Below are positions 24,991-32,998 of a DNA stretch of 64,000 nucleotides, one piece after another. The stretch covers positions 17,535-81,534 of the forward strand of contig SYGN01000290.1 of NCBI GenBank assembly GCA_005799525.1, given 5' to 3'. The translations under genes and the position numbers were made by a program. The notes under the pieces are model-generated. The model was not told the origin of the DNA and searched no databases. It was given only the letters and a program-made list of their open reading frames with translations. The DNA is from Opitutaceae bacterium (GTDB lineage Bacteria > Verrucomicrobiota > Verrucomicrobiia > Opitutales > Opitutaceae). Each line of letters starts with the position of its first letter. The first letter of the stretch is position 1.

Positions 24991-26196
24991 TCAGATCGCA
25001 TAGTCGAAGACGTAGGGTTGGTCGCGTTCGATCCAGGCGCGGACGAGGCCGTAGAGTTCCTCGGATTCGAGCAGGAACGAATCGTGGCCGAGATCAGTGG
25101 AGAGTTCGGCGTAACTGGCGCGTTTGCCGGCACGCAGGAGCGCGAGAGTGAGCTGGCGATTTTGCTCGGGAGGGAAGAGCCAGTCGCTGGTGAAACCGAC
25201 GATGAGGGTCTCGGCCTCGACGGCAGCGAAGGCCTGCTCGAGCGTGCCGTGGGCGTGGGCGAGATCGAACTGGTCGAGGGCGCGGGTGATGTAGAGATAC
25301 GAGTTGGCGTCGAAGCGGTTGATAAAACTCTGGCCCTGGTGGCGCAGGTAGCCCTCGACTTCGAACTGAACGTCGAAGGTGTAGGCGTCGCCGTTGGCGG
25401 TGTTTTTTTTGCGGCGGCCAAACTTGCGGTCCATCGACGCATCGGAGACGTAGGTGATGTGGGCCATCATGCGCGCGATCGCGAGGCCGACGCGCGGGCC
25501 GGCGTCTTTGGTGTAGTCGCCGCGGTTCCAGGCGGGATCTTGCATGATGGCCTGGCGGCCGACCTCGTTGAAGGCGATGGCTTGGGCGCTCTCGCGGCCC
25601 GTGGTGGCCATGCCGAGGACGCGGCGCGTGAAGCGCGGGTAATCGGTTGCGAAGCGTAGGGCTAACATGCCGCCCATTGAGCCGCCGATGACGCCGTGGA
25701 GTTCGACGATACCGAGGTGGTCGAGGAGGAGTTTCTGGGCGCGAACCATGTCGCCGATGGTGACGAAGGGAAATAAAATGCCGTAAGGGCGGCCGGTTTC
25801 GGGGTTGGACGAGGAAGGGCCGGTGGACCCCTGGCAGCCGCCGAGGACGTTGGCGCAGACGACGAAGAAGCGGCGGGTGTCGACGGCTTTGCCGGGGCCG
25901 ATGAGGTTGTTCCACCAGCCGGGTTTTTTGTCGGCAGGAGTGTGCCAACCGGCGCAGTGGTGATCGCCGCTGAGGGCATGGCAAATGAGGACGGCGTTGT
26001 CGCGGGTGGCGTTCAGCGTGCCGTAGGTTTCGTAGCGGAGCTGGAAACCGGAAATGCTTTGGCCGCTGCGGAAGGAGAACGGTTGCGCGTAGATGAAATC
26101 GCGGGGCGATACGAGGCCGACCTCGCCGGGCGCGAGGTGCCGCGGCGTGGTTTCCGCGCCGGGTGCGGATGGCAACGTGTCGATGTCGTCGGTCAT
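24991..26196 (-). CDS. metX: Homoserine O-acetyl/succinyltransferase MetX
   Basis: A 401-residue alpha/beta-hydrolase-fold acyltransferase that acylates homoserine from acyl-CoA, the committed step of methionine synthesis. The nucleophile elbow is GGSMGGM near residue 170 with its Ser, and the catalytic Asp and His lie in the C-terminal part (HDSFLLE for the His). ICHALSGDHHCAGW and GGCQGSTGPSS are typical of MetX. The acyl donor, acetyl or succinyl CoA, cannot be told with confidence. ATG at 26196 is preceded by no Shine-Dalgarno sequence. Confidence 0.92.
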   Translation of the reverse strand: MTDDIDTLPSAPGAETTPRHLAPGEVGLVSPRDFIYAQPFSFRSGQSISGFQLRYETYGTLNATRDNAVLICHALSGDHHCAGWHTPADKKPGWWNNLIGPGKAVDTRRFFVVCANVLGGCQGSTGPSSSNPETGRPYGILFPFVTIGDMVRAQKLLLDHLGIVELHGVIGGSMGGMLALRFATDYPRFTRRVLGMATTGRESAQAIAFNEVGRQAIMQDPAWNRGDYTKDAGPRVGLAIARMMAHITYVSDASMDRKFGRRKKNTANGDAYTFDVQFEVEGYLRHQGQSFINRFDANSYLYITRALDQFDLAHAHGTLEQAFAAVEAETLIVGFTSDWLFPPEQNRQLTLALLRAGKRASYAELSTDLGHDSFLLESEELYGLVRAWIERDQPYVFDYAI

Positions 26197-26270
26197 CGGG
26201 GGGTGAGAACCAACCCGCAGTAGGTCGGCGACGCAAGGGAGCCGCGGGGTTATGACGCGGGGGGGGCGGA

Positions 26271-26288
26271 GGTAAACCGGTGGTTACC
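26271..26288. promoter_or_regulatory. 18-bp dyad upstream of metX (possible operator)
   Basis: GGTAAACCGGTGGTTACC is nearly self-complementary (16 of 18 positions) and lies 75 bases upstream of metX. It could be a regulator site or simply a small hairpin. No -35/-10 pair is obvious around it, and no known riboswitch pattern was recognised in the leader. Confidence 0.3.
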
Positions 26289-26321
26289 CGAACGGGAACA
26301 GGGCGCTCGATGGGGTGAGGA

Positions 26322-26474
26322 GCTAAGCCGTATCGATGCCGTTGAGAGCGAAGCGTTGAGAGCTGAAAGCGCGATCTCCAGCGCTGAAATGCGCGCGACC
26401 ACGCGTGGATACCAGATTCACCGTTTGGTTTTGCTCTCAGCTCTTGGCTCTCGACTGAATTTCTACGGCTGAGT
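26322..26474. repeat. Hairpin repeat element, copy 2
   Basis: A second copy of the element at 6171-6316, ~153 bp, with left end CTAAGCCG at 26323-26330 and right end CGGCTGAG at 26466-26473. The block AATGCGCGCGACCACGCGTG and the pairing arms GTTGAGAGC and GCTCTCAGC/GGCTCTCGAC are retained. It lies 15 bases beyond the stop of yebC. Shorter pieces of the GTTGAGAGCTGAG arm occur at 27251-27280 and 32951-32973. Confidence 0.75.
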
Positions 26475-26488
26475 GGGCTGCGGGGCGA

Positions 26489-27241
26489 TCACGCCTGCGC
26501 GGCGGCGCTGAGCGATTCGTCCATCTCTTCGTTGGAGAACACATGCTGGACATCGTCGAGCTCATCGAGGTCGTCGTGGAGCTGTACGAGGGACCTCGCG
26601 AGAGGGAGGTCGGTCACGGGGACGGTCGTCACGGGGATGTAGGCGATTTCGGAGCTGTCGGGCTTGAGCCTTTGTTGCTCGAGAGCGTGGGCGACCTTAT
26701 CAAAACTGTGGATACCGCAGCGGATTTCGTAGCCCTGCTCGCTGGTGAGGATGTCGTCGGCGCCGGCTGCGAGGGCGATTTCCATGAGGGCGTCTTCTCC
26801 GATTTTTCCCTGCGCGACGAGAAATTGGCCGGCGTGCAGAAACTGAAACGACACGGCGCCGGTGCTGGCGAGGTTGCCGTCATGGCGGGCGAAGGCGGCG
26901 CGGATATCTTTCGCGGCGCGGGTTTTATTGTCGGTGGTGGCTTGCACGACGAAGGCGACGCCGCCGGGGCCGTAGCCCTCGGAGGTGATTTCTTCGTAGA
27001 TGACGCCGGGGATTTCGCCGGTGCCCTTCTTGATGGCGCGGTCGACGTTTTCGGCGGGCATGTTGGCTTCGCGGGCCTTGAGCATGAGGGTGCGGAGGCG
27101 GGCGTTGCCGTCGGGATCGCCGCCGCCAGATTTGGCGGCGAGGGTGAGATCACGGGAGATGCAAGAGAAGACTTTGCCGCGCCGGGAGTCGGTGACGGCC
27201 TTGAGCCGTTTCACCTTGGACCACTTGTTGTGTTTGGCCAC
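26489..27241 (-). CDS. yebC: YebC/TACO1-family protein
   Basis: A 250-residue protein of the YebC family. It starts MAKHNKWSKVK (usual form MAGHSKW) and continues through NARLRTLMLKAREANMPAENVDRAIKKGTG and YGPGGVAFVV, as in the family. Members have been described both as DNA-binding regulators (PmpR) and as translation factors that relieve ribosome stalling, as for mitochondrial TACO1. Length is normal for the family. The start is GTG. It lies 92 bases upstream of yidC on the same strand (yidC stop at 27334). Confidence 0.92.
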   Translation of the reverse strand: MAKHNKWSKVKRLKAVTDSRRGKVFSCISRDLTLAAKSGGGDPDGNARLRTLMLKAREANMPAENVDRAIKKGTGEIPGVIYEEITSEGYGPGGVAFVVQATTDNKTRAAKDIRAAFARHDGNLASTGAVSFQFLHAGQFLVAQGKIGEDALMEIALAAGADDILTSEQGYEIRCGIHSFDKVAHALEQQRLKPDSSEIAYIPVTTVPVTDLPLARSLVQLHDDLDELDDVQHVFSNEEMDESLSAAAQA

Positions 27242-27250
27242 CGGACGACG

Positions 27251-27280
27251 TTGAGAGCTGAGGGTTGAGCGTTGAGCGCC
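27251..27280. repeat. Fragment of the hairpin-element arm
   Basis: TTGAGAGCTGAGGGTTGAGC followed by GTTGAGCGCC matches one arm of the elements at 6171 and 26322 but without their ends. It is in the gap between yebC and yidC. Confidence 0.5.
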
Positions 27281-27333
27281 GGAGATCGAACGCGACGAAG
27301 GTCCGAGAGGCGGCCCGCCGATGAGCAGCGGTC

Positions 27334-29148
27334 CTACTTCTTCTTCGGCGTCACGTTTTTCACGGGCTTGCCGCCGGGGCTGACCGTGGCAACGTCGGGG
27401 GTGAGGGGTTCGTCTTTCATGCGGTTGATCACGAGCTGTTGGATGATCGTGAAGAGGCCGTTGACGGTGGAGTAGAGGGAGAGGGCGCAGGAGAAGGTGT
27501 AGCAGAAGAGCGTGAAGATGATCGGCATGAACTGCATCATCTTGGCTTGGGCGGGGTCCATGGAAGGCGTCGGGGTGAGACGCATTTGGAAGACCATAGT
27601 GGCGCCCATGAGCAGGGGCATGATATTGATCGGCAGGCCGAAGACGTGGCCGATCGTGTCGCTGGCGGCGAGGTCGGTAGCCCAGAGGAAGGGCGAGAAG
27701 CGCAGCTCGGCCGTGCTCTGGAGCATGGTGAAGAAGCCCATGAAAAACGGGATCGTAATGAGAATGGGGAGACAGCCGCCGACGGGATTTACCTTGTTAG
27801 TCTTGAACAGCGCCATGGTGGCTTCCTGCTGCTTGCGAGGGTTGTCTTTGTATTTTTCCCGGACGACCTGGAGTTCGGGTTGGAGTTTCGCCATCCGCTT
27901 AGCGGACTTGGAGGCGGCGAGAGTGAAGGGCACAAAGATGATCTTGAGCGTGAGCGTGGTGAGGATGATCGCGATGCCCCAGTTATCAGAGAGGCCGTGG
28001 ATCCACGTCATCAGCGTGAGGAGGATTTGGCTGAAATATTTAAAGAAGCCGAAGTCCATGACCTTGTCTTGGTCGGCCTTGAAAATCCCAGCTTGGGCGA
28101 GCCGCGCGTATTCTTTCGGACCGACGTAAAGGCTGGAGGCGAGTTTCACCTCGGCATTGGGCTCGAGGGCTTTCACGTCGAATTGAGCGTAGCCGGCCAC
28201 GCCATAGGCGGAGGGATTGTCGTCGGGCAGGTCGGCGAGCAGTTTGACGCGGCGAGTCACCAAGCCGGCGGCGGGTTCGTCGGGCGTGAGGATGGCGGTG
28301 AAGAACTGATTCTTGACGGCGGCCCAAGTGAGCAGACCAGGGCTGGTGACGGAGGACTTGGAGTCGTGGGAGCCGATCCCGAAAAAGCCGCTGCTCGATT
28401 CAAGTTCGGAGCGTAGAATGAAGTGCTGGCTTTCGGCGCTAGAGTAGCCGGTGGAGAGTTGGAGGCCCGGGTCGTCTTTGCCAGTTGGGGCAGAGGTGCC
28501 GAGCGCGAGCGCGATCTTCATGGGCGCGGCGGGCTTGTCGGAGACGTTGCGAATCGTCGTCTCGTGGCGCAGTTGATACGGGTCGGTCTTGTCGCTCTCG
28601 TCCGGAGGCAAGGTGTAACGGCGGGTGACTTCGAGGCGGCCGTCGAGGACGGCGCGGTAGACGACTTCCGAGGAAGATTGCGAAACACGTTCGAAGCGGG
28701 AGCTGCGGTCGAGGCCAGGAAAGTCGACGAACGCGAGCATGGGGTCGGCGTGCAGCTCGTTAAAAATGAAGGGAGTGGAGCCGTCCAGCTCGGCGGGGTA
28801 GATCAGGCGGTCCTTCGCGTCGCGTTTTTTCAGGGCCACGTCGCGGATGGCGCCACCGGAATCGGTGAAGTGCACTTCAATGTAGCTGTTGCTCAACGTG
28901 GTGACCTTGGCGGTGGAGGAGTCGGCGCGCGCGGCGGCGAACGCGGGGTTGACCGCCGATGCAGGGGCCGACGTGGGCGCGGTGTTGGCCGCAGACGCGT
29001 TGGCGTCGCCGGTGGCTGTGCCGGCTGGGGCGCTGGCGGCGGGCGCCGGGCGCGGTGGGGGCGGAGGAGCGGATTGCTGCATCCAAAACATGAAGGCGAT
29101 GGCGGCGGCGATGAGGGCCACGCCGATGACGGTATTCTTTTTGTCCAT
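27334..29148 (-). CDS. yidC: Membrane protein insertase YidC
   Basis: A 604-residue Gram-negative-type YidC, which inserts membrane proteins alone or with SecYEG. An N-terminal anchor (residues 1-22), an Ala/Pro-rich linker, a large periplasmic beta domain (about 75-370) and a C-terminal five-helix core are visible. The core has WGIAIILTTLTLKIIF and KYKDNPRKQQEATMALFKTNKVNPVGGCLPI in the cytosolic coiled-coil loop, with the conserved hydrophilic groove. The start at 29148 (MDKKNTVIGVALIAA) is chosen because the upstream reading is unrelated. It is downstream of yidD in the classical rpmH-rnpA-yidD-yidC order. Confidence 0.95.
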   Translation of the reverse strand: MDKKNTVIGVALIAAAIAFMFWMQQSAPPPPPRPAPAASAPAGTATGDANASAANTAPTSAPASAVNPAFAAARADSSTAKVTTLSNSYIEVHFTDSGGAIRDVALKKRDAKDRLIYPAELDGSTPFIFNELHADPMLAFVDFPGLDRSSRFERVSQSSSEVVYRAVLDGRLEVTRRYTLPPDESDKTDPYQLRHETTIRNVSDKPAAPMKIALALGTSAPTGKDDPGLQLSTGYSSAESQHFILRSELESSSGFFGIGSHDSKSSVTSPGLLTWAAVKNQFFTAILTPDEPAAGLVTRRVKLLADLPDDNPSAYGVAGYAQFDVKALEPNAEVKLASSLYVGPKEYARLAQAGIFKADQDKVMDFGFFKYFSQILLTLMTWIHGLSDNWGIAIILTTLTLKIIFVPFTLAASKSAKRMAKLQPELQVVREKYKDNPRKQQEATMALFKTNKVNPVGGCLPILITIPFFMGFFTMLQSTAELRFSPFLWATDLAASDTIGHVFGLPINIMPLLMGATMVFQMRLTPTPSMDPAQAKMMQFMPIIFTLFCYTFSCALSLYSTVNGLFTIIQQLVINRMKDEPLTPDVATVSPGGKPVKNVTPKKK

Positions 29149-29254
29149 TACGAGAAAGTGGTGAAGGAGGGCGGCGCGTGAGGCGCGGTGCAGGCGAGAG
29201 GGAGGAATGGAGAGATCGAGAGACGGAGAGAGGCGGAGCGTCAGCGTGGTCAGC

Positions 29255-29563
29255 TTAGGCCGTGATGCGGGTGCAACGGGGAGTGCGCCGGGGTGGCACC
29301 GGATCGTGGCCGCCGGGGTGCAACGGGGTGCACTTGAGTAGGCGGACGACGGTGAGCGCGGCGCCGATGAGTGCACCGCGTTCGCGCACGGCATCGGCGG
29401 CGTAGTGGGAGCAGGTCGGGGAAAACCGACAGCCGAAGGACGGACCAAACAGCACGGGCAACGCGGGCGAGAGAATGCGTTGGTAAAGTGTGATCAGCAG
29501 GAGCAGCGCGTGCTCGGGGAGGCGCACGCAGACACGAAAAAGGGAAAAAATGCGCGCGCTCAT
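29255..29563 (-). CDS. yidD: Membrane protein insertion efficiency factor YidD
   Basis: A 102-residue small protein of the YidD family, helping YidC insert membrane proteins. LYQRILSPALPVLFGPSFGCRFSPTCSHYAADAV holds the family's conserved Cys residues, with LLKCTPLHPGGHDPVP close behind. The ATG overlaps the stop of rnpA (ATGA), so they are translationally coupled. The C-terminal tail after VPP is longer than the minimal family length and rich in Arg and Thr. Confidence 0.92.
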   Translation of the reverse strand: MSARIFSLFRVCVRLPEHALLLLITLYQRILSPALPVLFGPSFGCRFSPTCSHYAADAVRERGALIGAALTVVRLLKCTPLHPGGHDPVPPRRTPRCTRITA

Positions 29564-29949
29564 GCGGCGGGCGGGGCGGGCGGGCGGGGCGGGGGGATTT
29601 GGGCGCAGGCGTCGGAGAATTTTTTCGCGAGCTCAGGGATTGGCAGGTGTTGGGTTGCCGCGCGGGCGATGAGCATCAGGTCACAACCCGACGGCACGAG
29701 GTGTTGGTGCTGGCGAAACGTCTCTCGGAGGCGTCGTTTGGCGCGGTTGCGGCGGACGGCGTTGCCGACGGCAGCGGTTGAAGCGATGACACAGACGCGC
29801 GGCAAGTCCGGAGCGACCGTGAGGTCAGGCGCAATGTCGCGGTGCTTCCACCACACGGTGAACGCGCGGCAATCGACACGGCGACCCTGTTCGCGGACGA
29901 CGCGGATGTCGCTCTGGCGGCGCAGGTGCTGCTCAGGGCGGAAACGCAT
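29560..29949 (-). CDS. rnpA: Ribonuclease P protein component
   Basis: A 129-residue basic protein that assists the RNase P RNA in cutting tRNA 5' leaders. The RNR motif lies in AVGNAVRRNRAKRRLRETFR near residue 60-80, preceded by LRRQSDIRVVREQGRR. ATG at 29949 is chosen; a GTG upstream at 29988 would add 13 residues. An unusual Pro/Ala-rich tail (PPPRPPAPPAA) ends the protein. It overlaps yidD and follows rpmH by 78 bases. Confidence 0.92.
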   Translation of the reverse strand: MRFRPEQHLRRQSDIRVVREQGRRVDCRAFTVWWKHRDIAPDLTVAPDLPRVCVIASTAAVGNAVRRNRAKRRLRETFRQHQHLVPSGCDLMLIARAATQHLPIPELAKKFSDACAQIPPPRPPAPPAA

Positions 29950-30027
29950 GAGGGCGTGGCTCGGCGAGCGCGCGTCACTGGGGCCCACTCGCTGGGGCGG
30001 GTGGCGACGGACGAAAGCCGGCTGGGC

Positions 30028-30165
30028 TTAGACGACCGTCAGGCGCTTGCGACCTTTGAGGCGTCGGGCGCGGATGACTTTGCGTCCGCCGGGAGTGGCC
30101 ATGCGGGCGCGATAACCGATCTTGCGGGCGCGTTTCTTACGGTGTGGGCGGAATGTTGGTTGCAT
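30028..30165 (-). CDS. rpmH: 50S ribosomal protein L34
   Basis: A 45-residue basic ribosomal protein beginning [19 protein letters not shown] and ending GRKRLTVV, the standard L34 pattern of about 44-46 residues. It heads the rpmH-rnpA-yidD-yidC cluster. There is no Shine-Dalgarno sequence before the ATG (the upstream bases are TTTGTACAAAAGCC). Confidence 0.95.
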   Translation of the reverse strand: MQPTFRPHRKKRARKIGYRARMATPGGRKVIRARRLKGRKRLTVV

Positions 30166-30967
30166 GGCTTTTGTACAAAAAGAGAGCGGAAACTGTCGGA
30201 CGCGGCAGGGGGTGTCAAGGGCGGCGTTTGTTTGGTCGCTTTTTTGATCGTTTCCACGGGGTGTCAAAGTCATCGGAGGGGAGCTTTGGCGCTGGTGAGG
30301 TGTCGACGGCAAGCGACTGAGGCGGAGCGGGGCCACGGCGGAGCACGGGGCGAAGGACGCCATCAAAGGTGCTCGGAGCAACGCGCGGAGCGATTTTGGC
30401 GCGGTGCGGCGCACGTGGACAAAGCGCCGTCACGAACGGCGCGGGGCAGCTCCCATGAAACAGCTGCTTTTTGAAGAGGCTACATGGGATGAAAAAGAGG
30501 AGTGGGTTTATGCGTGACGAGAGTGATCCAATCCGCGACGGCCCGAAGGGTGAACAAGGTTGAGTAAACTCCCATACGGGGTCGGCACGACTGCCTAAAT
30601 TAGTGTCCATTTTTTCGAGGTAAGCCCAGTTCCGGCTGACCGAGGTGGGGTGGGCTGGGGGCGCGGAGGGAAGCGTGAGGTGCAGGGATAAGTCTTCCTA
30701 TCGAAGAGCGGCCGATGCACGTGGCGACCGGTATTTTTTCGGACGGTCATCTTTTGGCCGAAGTGGGGACGGTCTCACTTAGACCGGACTCTCCGTGCCC
30801 GGGGGGAATTCGCACGGATGTCGTCGGGCGGGATGCACCGAAAGTGCGCCGCCAAGCGACGGGAAACGGACGACGGGGAGCGAGATTAGGAGCGGCACGC
30901 CCGCCGCCCGACGGACGACGGACGCGGGAGATCAGAAACGACACGCCGACGAGCGGCAGCCCTACCC
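30166..30967. other. Long intergenic region upstream of rpmH with no recognised gene
   Basis: About 800 bases between rpmH and the thrS terminator. On the minus strand TTGACA occurs at 30213-30218 and TTTGACA at 30262-30268, each followed by CCCC; they could be -35 boxes of the rpmH promoter but no convincing -10 follows. GTGTCAAAGTC here echoes the end of the hairpin at 7825-8018. The remainder holds no coding pattern, tRNA, SRP RNA or RNase P RNA that I can recognise, and no cluster of DnaA boxes. Confidence 0.4.
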
Positions 30968-30996
30968 AAAAAATTCACCCCCCGAGGTGAGGGGGG
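30968..30996 (-). terminator. Rho-independent terminator of thrS
   Basis: On the minus strand six C's pair with six G's across a 7-base loop, followed by TGAATTTTTT. It lies 16 bases after the thrS stop. Confidence 0.8.
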
Positions 30997-31011
30997 CGCA
31001 CCGGCCCGGTC

Positions 31012-32931
31012 TCACGCGTTTTTCTTGTCCGGCAGAGCGCGGGTCGAAACTTCGGTTTTCAGTTTCGCAACGAACGCGTCGAGCGAGATCACGCCCTCGT
31101 CGCCCCGAGCGCGACTGCGGACGGACACACTTTGCGTCTCAGCTTCCCTATAGCCCATGACGAGTGTGTAGGGGACCTTGTCGAGTTCGGCGCGGCGGAT
31201 CTTGCCGCCGAGTTTGTCGGAGTGTTCGTCGATGGTGGCGCGGAAACCCTCGGCCTTGAGGCGAGTGAGAAACGCGCGCGCGTAGTCGTTGAGATTGTCG
31301 CTGATGGGGACGAGGCGCACCTGTTCGGGCGCGAGCCAGGCGGGGAAGTCGCCACCGAAGTGCTCGATCAGGACGCCGCAGAAACGCTCCATCGAGCCGA
31401 AGGGCGCGCGGTGGATCATGACGGGGCGGTGCTTGGCGTTGTCGGCGCCAATATAGCTGAGGTCGAAGCGCACCGGGAGTACATAGTCCACCTGCACGGT
31501 GCCGAGCTGCCATTCGCGGCCGATCACGTCCTTGATGACGAAGTCGATCTTGGGTCCGTAGAACGCGGCCTCGCCGGGCTCCTCAGTGAACGGCACGCAG
31601 AGGGATTTTGCGGCTTCGCGGCAGGCGGCTTCGGCTTTGTCCCATTGTTCGGGGTTGCCGGCAAATTTCTTGCCGTCGGGATCGCGGAGGCCGACGCGCA
31701 CGCGATAATCGGTCATGCCGAGGGTGGTGAGAACGACCTTGACGAGGGCGAGACAGCCGAGGACTTCGGCGGCGACCTGTTCCTCGGTGCAGAAGAGATG
31801 GGCGTCGTCTTGGGTGAAGCCGCGGACGCGGGTCATGCCGTTGAGCTCGCCGGATTGCTCCCAGCGATAAACCGTGCCGAACTCGGCGAGGCGTACGGGG
31901 AGGTCTCTGTAACTGTGCGGCTGGGACGCGAAAATTTTGATGTGATGCGGGCAGTTCATCGGTTTCAGCATGAAACCGTTGAGGAGCTTGTCGTCGGGCA
32001 GCACACGGTCGGGTGAGATGGTTTCCTTGCCGGTCCGAGCATTGATCTGCGCGGCTAGTTGGGCGGACACGCCATCAAGGCGCGCAAAGGCTTCGGCGCA
32101 GGAGCAGCCTTCACTGAGGGCTTTCGCGAGCGACTCGTTTTCGAAAACCGGCGGGAACTGCGACTCCTTGTAAAAAGGGAAGTGGCCGGAAGTTTTGTAG
32201 AGTTCGAGCTTACCGATGTGCGGCGTGAAGACCTGCGAGTAGCCCTGCTTGCGGAGCTCGCCACCGATGAAATCCTGCAGCTCCTGGCGGATGATGGAGC
32301 CATTGGGCGTCCAGAGGATGAGGCCCTGGCCGACGTCTTCGTCGATGTGAAAAAGTTTTAGTTCCTTGCCGAGTTTGCGGTGGTCGCGGGCCTTGGCCTG
32401 CTCGGTGCGCTCGAGATGTTGGGCGAGTTCGTCCTTCGTCGGAAACGCCGTGCCGTAGATGCGTTGGAGCTGCTTGTTCTTCTCATCGCCACGGTGATAC
32501 GCGCCGGCGATGGAAAGGAGTTTGAAGGCTTTTAGCTTGGACGAGTAGCGCACGTGCGTGCCGGCGCAGAGATCCAAGAACTCGCCGTTTTGGTAAAACG
32601 AAATCTTCTCCCCCTCGGGGATGTCGGCGAGACGGCCGAGTTTGTAGCGCTCTTGGCCGCGCGACTTGATGATCTCGACGGCTTCCTCGCGGGAGACTTC
32701 TTTGCGGTCGAAGCGCTGGTTTTCATCGGCGACCTTCTTCATCTCGGCCTCGAGTTTTACGAGGTCATCGGCGGTGAGTTTGTGGTCGAGATCGATGTCG
32801 TAGTAGAACCCGGCGTCCGTGGGCGGACCGATGTCGAGCTTGGCATCAGGGAAGATGCGGAGAATGGCGGTCGCGAGGATGTGCGAGGCCGAGTGGCGGA
32901 GTTCTTCGAGAGGAGACATGACGTGGGACAT
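31012..32931 (-). CDS. thrS: Threonyl-tRNA synthetase, lacking the TGS domain
   Basis: A 639-residue class II synthetase that charges tRNA-Thr. The editing domain begins at once with RHSASHILATA (His13, His17) and has CAGTHV (Cys122, His126). The catalytic zinc ligands are in MNCPHH (Cys327), in TQDDAHLFC and in the later MIHRAPFGSMER. The N-terminal TGS domain (about 60 residues in E. coli) is absent: upstream sequence in frame is antisense-like and overlaps cysS. The protein keeps normal total length because of an extra segment of about 45 residues (about 275-318, containing GCSCAEAFARLDG) just before the MNC motif, where E. coli has a short link. The ATG at 32931 is used; one at 32919 is also possible. 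Confidence 0.93.
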   Translation of the reverse strand: MSHVMSPLEELRHSASHILATAILRIFPDAKLDIGPPTDAGFYYDIDLDHKLTADDLVKLEAEMKKVADENQRFDRKEVSREEAVEIIKSRGQERYKLGRLADIPEGEKISFYQNGEFLDLCAGTHVRYSSKLKAFKLLSIAGAYHRGDEKNKQLQRIYGTAFPTKDELAQHLERTEQAKARDHRKLGKELKLFHIDEDVGQGLILWTPNGSIIRQELQDFIGGELRKQGYSQVFTPHIGKLELYKTSGHFPFYKESQFPPVFENESLAKALSEGCSCAEAFARLDGVSAQLAAQINARTGKETISPDRVLPDDKLLNGFMLKPMNCPHHIKIFASQPHSYRDLPVRLAEFGTVYRWEQSGELNGMTRVRGFTQDDAHLFCTEEQVAAEVLGCLALVKVVLTTLGMTDYRVRVGLRDPDGKKFAGNPEQWDKAEAACREAAKSLCVPFTEEPGEAAFYGPKIDFVIKDVIGREWQLGTVQVDYVLPVRFDLSYIGADNAKHRPVMIHRAPFGSMERFCGVLIEHFGGDFPAWLAPEQVRLVPISDNLNDYARAFLTRLKAEGFRATIDEHSDKLGGKIRRAELDKVPYTLVMGYREAETQSVSVRSRARGDEGVISLDAFVAKLKTEVSTRALPDKKNA

Positions 32932-32950
32932 AGCGGGAAGGGGAGGAAAA

Positions 32951-32973
32951 GTTGAGAGCTGAGAGTTGAGCGC
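32951..32973. repeat. Fragment of the hairpin-element arm
   Basis: GTTGAGAGCTGAGAGTTGAG with CGC following lies in the thrS-cysS gap and matches one arm of the elements at 6171 and 26322. No terminal repeats accompany it. Confidence 0.5.
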
Positions 32974-32998
32974 AGACAATCCAGGAGCGAAAGGCAGA

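Noticed and set aside
26197-26320. SAM riboswitch upstream of metX
   Set aside because: I searched the leader by eye for known SAM-I and SAM-II patterns and found none; only a short dyad is present.
30166-30967. Replication origin beside rpmH
   Set aside because: Only one weak DnaA-box-like sequence (TTTGTCCACG, minus strand near 30415) is seen, and neither dnaA nor dnaN is adjacent.
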